Shown here: positions 1 to 13,200 of the stretch, one piece after another | How positions within the stretch are numbered: position 1 is the stretch's first letter | How the letters are laid out: each line of letters begins with the position of its first letter | Assembly: GCA_010014835.2 (NCBI GenBank) | Contig: JAAAKB020251925.1 | Span: 1-29,696 of the forward strand | Direction: 5' to 3' | DNA: 29,696 nucleotides | Source: Apostichopus leukothele | Lineage: Eukaryota; Echinodermata; Holothuroidea; Aspidochirotida; Stichopodidae | Position numbers and translations under genes: made by a program | Notes under the pieces: generated by a model | Database searches by the model: none | Seen by the model: only the letters and a program-made list of their open reading frames with translations | What the model was told of the DNA's origin: nothing

Positions 1-2412
1 GAGAAAGGGTTAAAGGTCTGGGGCCTGAGACGGGGAAATCAAAATAAGAATACTGCATAGCCCGAGCTCAATACAAACACGTAACAAATTAACAGAACGA
101 AATCTGCTAGACTTATAGGTCAAATTTCTGTAACACTACATATTTCTTGTATCATTTGAAAGTATCGTGACCATTTCAGCATAACTAGCATTATTTTGTG
201 TCTGTATGCATACCTCATGAACTTTCCGCAAACCAATCAGCGATCGAACCCTCTTTTTTTATTCCAGGAATGGGTTTGCATGGATACGATGTGAATCAGC
301 ACAATGTGAGATTAAATGATGGCAATGAACATGAGCATTAAAAAGAGACATGGCGAGCCATAACGGTGACACGTCTTCGGTCACTCAGAGGTATTACAGC
401 ACAATTAACTTAGAGGTTGTTAAATTTGTTGTTCTATTGTTGTAACAATTATATAAATTGACCAGGTTCAAGCTAATGAATGATAGAAATTCACGTTTTT
501 ACATAGTTTGTGGTTTTTATTTATTTATTTATTTATTTAATAAGAATAAATTTTTTATATGACAACTTGAAATAAAATGCCTATATACATTTACAAATTA
601 GTATGAATATCAAATCATTCTTGAACTTTACAAATAAAATGATCGATGAGAATTTTGATTTTAAAACTTTAATAAGAAACATAACACAGAACAAACTCGA
701 AGGTAAAATGAAATAAGAATAAATTAGAATTTTTTTGAAACTTAATTTTACTAAATAGACATGTCTGATGTGATGAACTTGAAATAAAATTAATAAGAAA
801 GGCCATTGTTTCTCTACGAACATATCTCACTGAAAGTACAGGTTCTCGTCTGGTCACCTAAGTCAAGCAGCGTTGAGTGTGTAGTTAGTACTTTGAAAGA
901 TGACTTCTTTGCAATACTCGGTGTCGTAGACTCTTTTATGTACGAACTTCTATATGAACTGATCTGTAATACATGAATGACAGAAATCCAGGAAAATTCA
1001 TGAAACTCATGAAATTGTCAGTGTGTTGTATTCGCGACTATGGGCCTCGCTGACTACATCATGGTCTGACACGCACAATATGCATTCTGTACTAACTTTA
1101 AATGATAACGTGTTTTCAATTCGGTCTGAGTACAACAAAATGTGATAGTTATAGTACTTACCCAACACTGAAAATTGCATGCAGTTTAAGGCTTTATCCA
1201 AATCGTGCCTTTTAAAACCTAACCAACGGGTTCTATTTTCCTTGGTGTTTCAACAGTAAGACCATATACACTGTGAGCTATCATCATTACTGTTTACAAA
1301 CAAAACAGTTGAAATTGTTTCTCTGTTTCGTCACATTTTTTGACGCGCATCTGTGAAACGCGCGCGCATCTATATACAGTGTAACTTCTCAGCGTGTAAT
1401 ATTTTGGGTACCGTAAACAACAGCAGAGATATGTTACAGCGCCCAAGGCGCTAGATACATATCTTCTTACTTGAAATATGCAACAGCCAATGGTGTATAC
1501 ATAAATCTGAAAAGACTATGTCGATGAGGAGACGCTAAAAGTAAAAATACGGACAAACGAATGATGGAGGGTCATGTGACGTGCTCCCTTGTAGAAATCA
1601 ACTCTTATCGTAGGCTACTCCTTGAATGTGGATTCTATACACAACTAATGCCATGATTCTTAGCTACCACATTCATGGTAAAGGATATGCGAAGAACGGA
1701 ATCTAATTATAAGTAGTACATTTCTTCAATGTTTACCGCAATTTTCAATTCCAAAATTTCCATTTTGGGGTGTTTCCTTTCAATTCATCGAACTGCATGC
1801 CACTGGAACGCACGAAGCTAATCATAGCTTTGCACAAGGTATTCAGCAACGAAAAGCAGACGACAGGATTCGTTGTTCCTTAGCAACACAAATCTCCTTA
1901 CCGTTCGTAAAAGAAGTAATAAAAAACGCGTAACATGATAGGAGGAACCCCCGAACGTAATCTATAAGACCCGATCACTAAATGTTCGAATAGCAACCAG
2001 GGTCCATGTTGATCAAGCTTTTTATGAGACAGAAAGCAAATCTAAACATCATTATCTTCCAAACTTAAGCAGTTATTCTCAGTTTGACAGTAAAGACCCG
2101 TTATATAGTGGCGTTCTGTTGTCCACGGATCTAGAGTTCCTTTATACCTATGCTTGTATTTTATTCTTCAGTACTAGGATCGGCTAGGCTAAATAAACAA
2201 ACATAGGACTAACGTTCTGTGTGCTATGGCCTAGCCTAACCTTACAAGTATGCCTTGGCATATACTATACATACGCGACAAAGCTACGACGAGGAAGTTG
2301 GATTCAATCCGATCGGCGATTGTTCTCCCATGATTTATTTCCTATTGAAGCACCCAGAGGTGCAACATCATTCCAAACGGTCAAGTTTTAATGTTTGTGC
2401 TGTTGGCAATCG
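1..2412. other. No gene recognised
   Basis: AT-rich non-coding sequence with only short spurious open frames. Holds a TTTA microsatellite near 514-541 and two copies of ACTTGAAATAAAAT (about 564 and 777). Confidence 0.5.
514..541. repeat. (TTTA)n microsatellite
   Basis: About six tandem TTTA units in a T-rich context. Confidence 0.85.
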
Positions 2413-2660
2413 ATGTGGAGTGTTAGCTCAGTGGTTAACGCCTGTGCCTTCCAATCATAAAGTCCCCGGTTCGAGTCACTCTAAGATTAATGTATGTCGT
2501 CCAGTTACAGAGTTGTTGACAATTCATAATCATGGACGTTAAATATGAATGTAAGGGACTGACTTCGGTCTGCTTCCGGCTTTGATAAGTCAATGATGGC
2601 TTCTTCGCGAGTTCCTGCTTGCAGGAGGATGTACAATACATACAAATACATACATACAAA
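2413..2660 (+). mobile_element. tRNA-derived SINE
   Basis: Pol III box A (TAGCTCAGTGG, 2424-2434) and box B (GGTTCGAGTC, 2468-2477) stand 33 nt apart in a tRNA-like head. A possible anticodon loop CTTCCAA would read TCC (Gly), though its stem pairs imperfectly. A non-tRNA body follows, and the 3' end is an ATAC/ACAA-type simple tail. Flanking target duplications were not resolved. Not a functional tRNA gene: the acceptor stem does not close well and there is a long body. Confidence 0.72.
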
Positions 2661-3952
2661 CGAAACACGTGTATGTACCATCAAAAGAATCATAGTTTTG
2701 CCGACAGTTCGACTGTCTATATACTTCCTGAAAAATAAATCAATACAACAAAAATACTTTGCCGGATGTCCATACTCACATTTTGTAAGATGTTCAAACG
2801 ATACCTTTAAGTAGACTTTAACACTGAAAACGAATTTTCATACAAATAAAAAAGATAGTAAACTCTTTGAAAGTTATACACATAGAAACATATAATGCGT
2901 TTAAAGCTGTATGATTTTATTGTAAATGGCATTCAAACGGTTCCTTCATAAAGAATTTGACATTTAACTTGACACATTATATGTGGCAGAAAGTTGCAAG
3001 CCAATGCTTATCCAGAAATTATCTGTTCAAAGCACTTATCAGCAAATTCTTTCCACCAAACATGAAAAATAGCAACCGACAAGACGATGAAAACTTCTTT
3101 TAGAGAATTTTATCCGAATTGGTGCTTATGTAATACGCTACACTGAGATGATTTAAGTTGGACGCAAGCAATCACTGATATTGTGTATAAAAGCCCTACC
3201 GAAGTAGGAACTTGGAGCCTGGGGTTTGAAACACAGAGTTTATGCGTGATCAACAAGAAATTTACCTCTAACGTACTGATCAGTGGAATATGAAATGCAG
3301 TCTGAAAACTAACGAAAGGAATGAACTCGCTGCACCTCGCAGCTTTTCCAACCGGGTAGGTCAATCTGTGTGACCATATAATAACAAGAACGTAAGATGC
3401 AAACATTGAATTTTTCATTCTATCATTAAAAAAAATAAACATTGGGTGGGGGTTTGGACGAGCATCACCATTGAGTATTAAAAACTCCGAGCATTTTGCA
3501 GTGATGCTTAGGCCATGAACTCTTCTTTGAGGTTAAACATGATATCAAATCGATTTATGATAAATCCTGAACTACAATTAGGGTATATACATAGGATAAA
3601 TTCTCTATAGCAACAAATTCTGAAATGTTTGTTTTGAAAGGTGTCCATATTGACACAAATATTACCAACGCTTTTGACATTTCAAAATACAAAGACCTAA
3701 GATCTAATCAACCAGAGTCAATTAACAAAGGCGTTTACAAAAAAGACCGGTACAATGTCGACGCAAATCTTCCTTCCCCTTTGCATTACGAGGAACGAAA
3801 ATATTCATTATACTTGCTTACATTATGCAAGAAGAACAGAATGGAGCATAAACAAACATATAAAAACACATTTCAAGTTTCTTGTCAATAAGAGAACCAA
3901 AGTATGTCGTAAACGGAATATTAAAGTCCAAAATTGTATTATTTTCTTGCTT
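2661..3952 (-). other. Probable 3' UTR and downstream flank
   Basis: Follows the stop codon of the receptor gene. A 110-codon open frame on the minus strand (3110-3442) has no recognisable domain and no support as a gene. UTR extent is unknown. Confidence 0.4.
2916..2921 (-). promoter_or_regulatory. Candidate polyadenylation signal (AATAAA on the minus strand)
   Basis: First canonical hexamer I found downstream of the stop, about 1 kb away. Weaker variants lie nearer. In AT-rich DNA it may be chance. Confidence 0.2.
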
Positions 3953-4219
3953 TCATTTCTGAGTTTCTGCATTGCCTTTGTCATCCTCGATCTGGTGGTC
4001 TGTCAAAGTATCATCGTCTCCACTGGTGTGATCTTCTTCTTCCACGGCATGACGATTTTGTTCCTCTTTCCCGATATCATCTAAATTTTCTTCACGGTTA
4101 TCGCCATATTCGCCTTTTCCATTTCCTTCCACAGAAGTTGTTTCGTTTTCTTTGCCGCCCTCGGATGCTTTTGGATCATTGCCTTTTTCAGCTTTCGATT
4201 TCTTAAAACTTTTCTTTAT
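3953..4219 (-). CDS. Exon 48: terminal exon, charged C-terminal tail (residues 1189-1276)
   Basis: 267 nt including a TGA stop, phase 0, with a TTTCCAG acceptor. It starts with a basic stretch (IKKSFKKSKAEK), then becomes Glu/Asp/Gly/Asn-rich and ends GNAETQK. No hydrophobic core, so it is probably disordered. It is the longest open stretch on either strand here and contrasts in composition with the helical exons. Confidence 0.85.
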   Translation of the reverse strand: MKKSFKKSKAEKGNDPKASEGGKENETTSVEGNGKGEYGDNREENLDDIGKEEQNRHAVEEEDHTSGDDDTLTDHQIEDDKGNAETQK

Positions 4220-7200
4220 CTGGAAACACAAAAGACGTATTAGAATGCTGTACCAGCTACGAGTACCGGCAGATGAAAAATGTTTGGGTCATTAACGCTA
4301 TACTCGTATATACAAAAATGACGTAATTAAATTATCGCAGTGATCACATTATTATAAACAAACCTTTTTATTCGTAATGATTGTCAGTTTCTCTGCCTCT
4401 GGTACCTGAAATAGAGCAACATTAAAAGGTTTAAAGCGATAACACCTTCTTGAATATGAAAATGAAATTAAAACACATGGACATAATCACCCTTGCAATT
4501 TCAATAATAAACAATGATTTACTCACTTGTAGCTTCTCCAACATAGTCTCCAAATCATTAGACGTGAGCTAAACATGAAGAAAAGGAATTTTAATATGCA
4601 TCATGCAGTGTCGAGGAAACGTAACAAGACCTTTGAGAAAGACCGTGTAAGCAAAGATCAAATTGAATACAATTATATCAATGATCCTGTTCTCAACTCA
4701 TGATATCTTAAATAAATGCTTTGACCTCGTTAGTCTTGACAACTTTATGCAATTATTTTCCACATGCCATGAAAATCGTAAACATTACCTCTTTCTCACA
4801 CTTCATCCCTAGGCATTCGCTGCTTCACTAATGATGAATCTTTTCCTAGTTCCCTGTTAACCCTCAAGATAGAAATTCCCTCACCCATACTTCACTGTTC
4901 CCATTTCTCCTATTAATCATTTATTTCTTTATCTACCTTGAAATATAAAAGTGTTAAACCAAAAAGAAATAAAAATCATTGTTGCTATGAATTTTGCACT
5001 ACTTCGAGAGGACTTCTTGAAAAGTTGGAATGCCTTTGTTTCTGTTTTCATTGCAAAATGATCACGAGCTTTACCTTAAATTTTTTGATAACTTCAGAGA
5101 AGACAGCCTCAGCTCCTGAGTCTAACACCTGAAATGTACACGTAAGAGATAGATTATACATCGACGAACATGTTGTTTTCGGCCAAGATCATAGGGCTCT
5201 ATCGTTATGTTATCACTGATGTTTTTTCTTTCCATATGAAAATAAAGTTGCTTATAATAAATTAAATATGTAAGGGAAATAATTAGGTAGATGCCTATGA
5301 CGGAAATTGGAATTGGCGACTGTGACGTTTCTGCGTTCGTGGAGTTCATTTAAAAGAAAGGGTCATCACCTCCATTTGTTTCGCCAGTTCATTCAAAAGC
5401 TTAATCCAATCCTGAACGTTGCACTAAACATTGAAGAAATATAAAACGATTGGAAATAGGTGGAAATGATGCAAAGTAGAACAACGTTGTCATAAAAGTA
5501 TTATTTTGTGTTTTCAACCTAAGCTATCGAAAGACAATTACTTATAAATGATTTAATTTCTATATTATTGGCATAACATAATTAAAACAGACATGTTAAC
5601 GTAATGTTACCACCTAATGTATCGTAACGTAAATGTATCATAAATGTAACATAACTCTAGTAAACTCACTAATGTGGATGAATAATTGACTAACGCATAC
5701 ATGATATTTATCCTAGTCAAATTTATGTAACTTTTTTTTCAAATAGATATTATTGCTGCCGTAACGTTTCTTCTAATGCATAGATGAAAAGTGAAAGGGT
5801 TGTTACATTTACATCCTTTCTTATTTTCTAACAACTACGACGTCATCTAAAAGCGAATAAAAGGTATAATATTACCATATTTAGGAAAGTATCGTAACAG
5901 AAGAATGACGTTTGTGGCATTTATCACTTACGTTAATATCTGCATTGGTAAAAATTAATATTAAAAAAATGTATATATTTCACTTCTCCGTAGCAGCTCT
6001 TAGTTCATTTTTTTCTAAAAATTATTATGTAATTATCTATTTACAAACTGATTTGTTTTTGTGTTTTGAACGAACATCAGCTTATTATATAGCTTATTTT
6101 CTTATACCAACCTTCTGTATATCTTTGTCTTCATTGCCTAGCAACTTCAAAACAACCTTAAATGCATAAAACGAGGGTGAGTAACGTTACTTTATATGCA
6201 GTAGTTATCATTTGTTTAGTCGTTTTTCAACAGAAAAGTTACTTGATGCATACAGTCAGAAATGGTATACATAAAAAGTAAATAAATGTTCACGTGACAT
6301 GAAAATGTTGGAAAGAGATTTTTTTATTTGTATCATAAGTTGAACACAAAATTGAGATGGCATCTCGTTTGTGTCGCTTTTTTGTTAAAAGCCCGTACCT
6401 ATTTGTATAGGTGGTCAATGCACTACTGAACTCCTGCTAACAGGCTTTTGCCAGAACTGTTTTGAATACTGAACCATTTAAGAGATTGAATGCTTATACA
6501 AATATATATAATACGAACCTCCTTGCTAGTGAGAATATTAATTTTTTCCACCAAAGGAATCTAAAGTTTAAAACAAGGGAAAAAGAAAAAGAAAAGAACG
6601 AAAACGATGAAAGTAAGCTGATACTTTGTTAGTTTTGAATGGAGCTTGAAGTTATTTGAATTAACCAATAACGTATCTACAATATCTCCTGCACATTATG
6701 CAATTTCTGACTTTTGACTAAATTACATTTGTAGGGACCTGTTTCGCAGTTAATCCATACACCGATGAAAAAGATAAAAATGCATATTCTAGTGCTTATA
6801 ACGATTTGGATTTTTTACCGTCGTTTTGTGGTTGAATAATGAAGTTTAGCAACAAGTGACTCATTTTGTATGCATCTTGCTTTGATGCTTTACCAAGCTG
6901 TATCATGAAAATCACGTTATGATTAACTTCTTCTTATATGTAGTATTTGCTTGTGGGAGTAAAATATCTTTGTTCATTGTCAAAGGTATTATCGCATTTA
7001 TTATTAGATGAATTTGGCGTAATAAAGTTCATGTAAATGGTAGTTCAGATTGAAGAAATGCCAACGTACGGGTTTCAAGATAACAGCATTTGAAATTGAA
7101 GCATATGTTATCAAAAGTTAATTTAAAACAAACAGGTGGATGCTATAGAAGCACGCCTAATGAATTTCTTTAATGCTTATGTAATCATTGCATCCAATAT

Positions 7201-10200
7201 CCTACTTCAAATGTTGGAACCCCATTATATCTAAGGTCGAAACAATGAAGAGGAAAAAGAAAAAAATAGGAACACATTTGGCTGACAATGTGCAACTACG
7301 ATATCACACTTGTTTGCTTAACTTGTACTCACGGCACAATCTTTGATAGTTTCCATTGTTGATATTTTCATAAATATATGAAGGATTTTCTTGAAAATTG
7401 ACCAAGATGCTTAGAATTTGTTACTAGACACTTCCACTGGACTACCCTTTTAAAGAAAGACCCTGATTACGAGTGACCTTAATATGTTATCTTCTTCGAT
7501 TTCTTTGTAAATGGAATTCAGAGTGATTTAGGGTTTTAAAATGCAATTTACAACAAATACCTGCAAGTTGTTAAGGGTGACCAAAATATCAGCGAGTTTA
7601 ACCTGCAGAAATAAATCCGGAAGTTAGAGTTATATCAGTCAAAATGAACATATTCGTTTACTTTCTAATTCTTCTTATATGATTAAGAATGAGAAAAGAA
7701 ATAATTTCATTCGTACGAACTAAAAACAATCGTGCGACGATACTTCATAGTCTTATTATCTAGAGTTTGGGGTATTACCTTAAACTTTTTGATGACATCG
7801 AGAAACTTATCTTGAATTTCCTTCGTTGCTTCCTGAAATAAAAAAATCAAACAAATCAAAGGGTAGCAATGGTAGTTAACATACAAAATTGCAATGTTTA
7901 TAGTGAGTCATGTGCTGTTTATTTCTAAAAATGATTCACGTATGAATATCAATATATCAATGGTTTATGTCAAGCATTGTCAACAGTATGTACGGATGAT
8001 TTTTTCCATTCGTTGCTCTTCATTTTAAGTCGCTTTCACTCTGTGTATTATGTTACATGTATTTCTAATAAGTTATTTTCCCAAATTGAATTGGTCGACC
8101 TATTTGTAACAACAGACGGGACAAAAAAAATTTCCTACGAAGTTTTCATTATTCCAAATGATATTACTGTGATCATGGTTGCGTGTTACATTTCAGGCCC
8201 GGAAAAATGATGATTGATATAGTTAGTAAATGTAAGTGCCTTTAAGTGCTTGAAGTAAAGTAGGACAATTTCAGTAAAACACTCGAATCATTTTGAATAT
8301 GCTAATTTTTGAAGGTCTGCAGACTAGGTCAAAGAAGGCTGACGTGGAGGGGTGAATGTTATCATTTAATCACAGAACAAGCTTTAAAATAAAATAAAGT
8401 AAAATATTTATTTTTGGTTATCAAGCAGAGAATGCATACCGGATTTTCGTTAGGAGTTAGACAAAGGAACTTTATCCAACTTTCTGCCTTATCCGTCTGA
8501 AAAATGAAATGCATGGAATTGAGTGTTATTTTGTAATTAAAAAAATATACCGAGAAATCATCTTGGAGTAACTTTAGAAGCTTTAGTTTGGAGGAAATTT
8601 GTTAAGGTTCAGCTTCATATATATATCTGACAAATACACCGTCCTTTAAGACATATATTTTCAGTCTCCAAAACTTCATATAAACCCTTACAAATCATCT
8701 GTGCGATTTTTGAGAGAACTATTTAATATCAGGAATTCACTCATAAAGATTTTTGTATACAATTACTAAATAAATTTGTTACCTTATCATCTAACTTTTG
8801 TTTTAAGAAAAGTTCTGCCACCTAAAAGAAAGAAAAAACAACAAAAAGGATATATGATATATTGTGACAATCACATTATATCAATATCAGCTTCCAACTT
8901 CGCTAGAGTTAGTTAAGTAAATTAATGACCAACATATTTCATGCAAAAGATTTAAATATTTATTTATACTCTACGCGAATTTCATACCTATATAGGAACA
9001 CATGATGTACTCTTGTAGTACCATTTAATTGAATATTTAAGACTGTTATTAGAGATACATATAGTTACTAATGAGTTTTTACAAGAAGAAACATGGACAG
9101 TAAAACCAGTGACAACAAAATCGCAAACGGTTAAACAAACCTTGGCATTTTTCAAGACTTCAAGGCGCTCATCGTTTGGATACTATGGTAGAATAAAAAT
9201 ACTTACATAATATTTAAAAGTGTCGCAAAATATAACTTTGAAGAAGAATCATATATATGCAATTTTGGGCTTTGAATTGACATATCTGAAATGAAGATGC
9301 TTTGTTGGTATAAAGAAAAAAGCAACGGCAAATAGCAGAATATAAAAAATACATACTTGTATGTTATCCAAAATATTATCCAGTTCAGTAGGTGTAACCT
9401 TTTGGAAGAAAGGGAAAGGAAACTATCTTACCATTTATATTAGCGAGAAATACCACAAACAATTTGTTTAATTTACTACATTCCCATTTAAACTATAAAT
9501 GGATTAGGCGACAATAACTTACCTTGTAATTTACGATGCCCTCAAAAACCAAGTTAGTTGCTTTTGGCATGAATTTCTGGAAAGTAGATACATGATATAT
9601 AAGTCGAAATAAAATGAGTGGTGCTGGTTTGTCGTAGGGTCAAACTTCATCAACATCAGTTTTGTGAATATTTAATTTAAATAAATTTAATAAGTATAAT
9701 AATAACTTGTAATGGAATATAAGATGACGCTTCACCTTGTTGTCTATTGGAATCAGACGTACAAGCTTCATCCAAACGGCCTTATCCAGCTGCAAAATAT
9801 AAGGAAACAAAAGATTAATATATTTACTCTATAGATATATGATAGCAACAGAAGTAGAATATAGCAAAATAAAATTAAAATAAAACTATAAAAAACTTTT
9901 TCTGATACTTCAATTGTTAATTAATACTGATAGTGTAACAAATGTTTAAATATTGTTCATACATGATGTGCGCCCATAGTTTGCTTCATTATTTTAATAT
10001 AATTTTGCATTGATATTCATAAAGTTAAACACGATTAACATACCTTTTCGTTATATTCCTCATCAAACAAGCTTTCATGAACCTGAAAATAAACGAGTTG
10101 TCAAAACAAACAAGGGCAAACAGGGAATAATAACGTGGCCTAAGTTCTATTAATAGAATATTCAATTAATCATATTAATATTGGATAATGGTTTAAATAT

Positions 10201-13200
10201 TTGCTATGCACTAGTTTAATCTGTTTTTCAGAGAATAATTGACTATTAATACCAGATTCATAGTCCTTTTCTAAGAACAAATAATACGTTCTGTACAAAT
10301 TACAGAACGTATAGAACATTGGCAAATTTGTGCTTGATATTCCTGGTCAACGGTTTGGAGTATATTCATGGATTATTTTGTGATGTTAGAAAGTATATCT
10401 AACGTCGTACCAGTTGAATAACGGCCGCAACCTTGCCTTTAAAATCTTCCTGTATTGTTACAGTGATGCGTCAGAGATGAACGGTAAGTCTGTCTACTAA
10501 TAGCGAAAGATTGGTATTTACTACATTACTGTTCTTTTTTCTTTTCGTTTCTCTTTTTGTCTTTTCTCTTCTCTTCTTTGCCGTTCCCTTGTTTGTCGTA
10601 AGCACATTGTTTATCTCAGTAGAGTATTTTTGTTCATTTTCTCCACACCACTTGCATCCATTCATTACACCAATACCATACTGTATGAATAAACCATTGT
10701 GCTTACTTACTTGAGTAGAAAACTCAATATATGATCAGATAAGTGAATGGATAGAAGCCCAACATCACCATCGTCACGACCCCGCCCGAGCGCCTCCACA
10801 GTCATCGCCGTCATCGCCTTCATCGTTAACAACATCAGTCGCGTTCAAGGGGTAACGCTAACCAAACTTCTGCTATAAACTTGATCATCATGATTTTAAA
10901 TGTACTCTAGGTCTTGGCTTTCAAAATATACGTTTTATGTTTTTTTTGTAATTGGTTTGCTTTAGCTAAAATATTTTATTCCAAGCACGAAAAGTAAACG
11001 TAATGTGTTGTTGTGCAACACAAACTACCACCTTCGACAAAAGGATGCTATGTGCGCCTTCTTGACGATAACTTATTAGTAAACGAAAGATTACATACCG
11101 CTTAAATAAATGGATTACTTACCTCTTCGTTAGCAAAAAAACTTTTTTGCTCATCCTCTGGTGTCTAACAACAAAAACGGATGTTAAATATCTTTGATAA
11201 AATATAACACGGAAGTGACTTTTCTGTAACGAATATTTAAATGAATACGATGAATATAGTGTGAGCTATAGCGAGAGCTTGGAATGAACTTGGAAATGAT
11301 ATTTATTATATTAAAAGTTTATAAAACAACCATTTCGATTTAAAAATTATGTCATTTAACCACCACCCGTATCCATTAGAAGAATATAATATTTCATTGA
11401 AAAAAATGATATTACATGTCCATTAGAATGACAAACTTACCTCTAATTTGTCTAAAATTGAAATCATTTCACCAGGTTTGATCTTGAGGAAAAGATAAAA
11501 CATTGCATATTAATTTTACACAATCTGAATGATTTACAGCGTATTGTCAGTTTTATAACGAAAAGGACACCTACCTGGTAATGCTTGATGACAACATCCA
11601 AAATACCCGACGTCGTGATGCTTGATTCCTGATGTTGAAAAAGGGAACAAGTAATCTGATCATATTTTACAATATCATGTGTCAATTCAGTTTCTCTTTT
11701 TTGATTAAATGAGGTTTCACATAAGGATACGCATTAAAAAATACACAAAAGCTCACCCTTTTCATCTTTAATATGTTAAGCAACAGCTTCACCCCATCTA
11801 TGTTACTGTGCTATTAAAGGTCAAGAAAAATATTTATCAAAAGACAAGTTGGTAATTATTTATTTTGTTGTCCTAAGATACATGTAGTAAAGTCTTATTG
11901 ATCATAAAATGAAACTTAATAGAGCGAAGAGTACAAATTTAAAGAAAATATTAATAGCAGTTCGACAGAAGTTACATTTCATGTGACCTAATTGGAAAGC
12001 AAAAGGAATGTTGTTCAATAACCAACTGATGTCAATGAGAACTCTTATTTACCCCCCTTTTCCAAACTTACTAACGTTTGAATTTCAGCTTATATTAATG
12101 TAGATGCTTTTCTATAATTCTTGATATAATGTACCTTCTCAACAATTGCTTGGATGAAAGTTTGCGCATCAACCTGTAAACATAACAGTTTTATGAGAAA
12201 TATTGTAAAATAGATAATGGAAATGAGTGAATGATTTCAGTTGATAACTATATCCATAATTATTAGTAATGTTAATAACTAGCTAATACTACTTAAGATT
12301 CGACAATAATAAGATGGATAGCATATGCTTATTAATTTTAAGCTCTTTGGTGATAGAGATAACCAATAAACTGAACTTTAATTAAGAAACCAACGTTATA
12401 TATGAAACGAGTTAGATATGAATTCCTAATACAAACCTGGAAAAGACTGACTTACTAATTCTTTCTCAAACGCTTCATGTATAACCTCCATTCGCACCTC
12501 CTCCGGCAACTAAATTCGCATGTAAAGAAAATACCGTTTACTTTTATGTTGTAATTTTGAAATATTGATATCACTAGAAACTTTCTATTGCGTGGATGTT
12601 CATTTTGATAAATTAAACATAGTTAAATACGCTTTAAAGTATTCTAAAACGCGAAACTGTTAACTATGCTGTTCATCACTTTCTGTTGATTCTGATCACA
12701 TTTTCTGACAGCATGTAAGAATATGTTTAAGAAATAATGCCTGCAGGATTGGGACTGCCACTATTTAATGTGTCAAAAAGACGAAAGAAAGATTAAAAAA
12801 TAGTCAATAACATGACAACTTTTTACTTCTTTTACCAGAATGGAGAACAATATAGTTTGTGGTCTTATATAACACAATGGTACACATTCTTCAAAAATAT
12901 AAAGATTGCTTTGCCAAATTGGTGTTGATTCATCTTTGAAATGTGACACATTTGGATTTTTTGGCTGTCAATAGTCTCTGCATTTCATCAAATACCCTTT
13001 GTTTTTTAAATAAAAGATTTGCACATTAAAGAGTAAAACAAAACGCTCTCAACTCAATTGCCATGGTAACATCACACTCGGCCACTTCGAGATGCATTTA
13101 AATTGAACAATTCTTCAACCAAATTTACAGGACAAATAATGTTATGGTAATGTGGCTTGATCTATAGATGCAAAATATTATCGAAAGGTTTGTTGAGCAA

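Noticed and set aside
2418-2490. Functional tRNA gene
   Set aside because: Boxes A and B are present, but stems pair imperfectly and the segment continues into a SINE body and tail.
3110-3442. 110-codon open frame on the minus strand
   Set aside because: No recognisable domain, lies downstream of the stop codon, probably UTR or chance.
5928-5935. 8-nt segment between a CAG acceptor and GTAAGTG donor
   Set aside because: Not a multiple of three; would break the frame.
10711-10722. 12-nt micro-exon candidate (FSTQ) with a very strong donor GTAAGTAAG
   Set aside because: Acceptor has a poor pyrimidine tract and such short in-frame matches also occur elsewhere by chance (for example DKYH near 5701 and CEKE near 4790).
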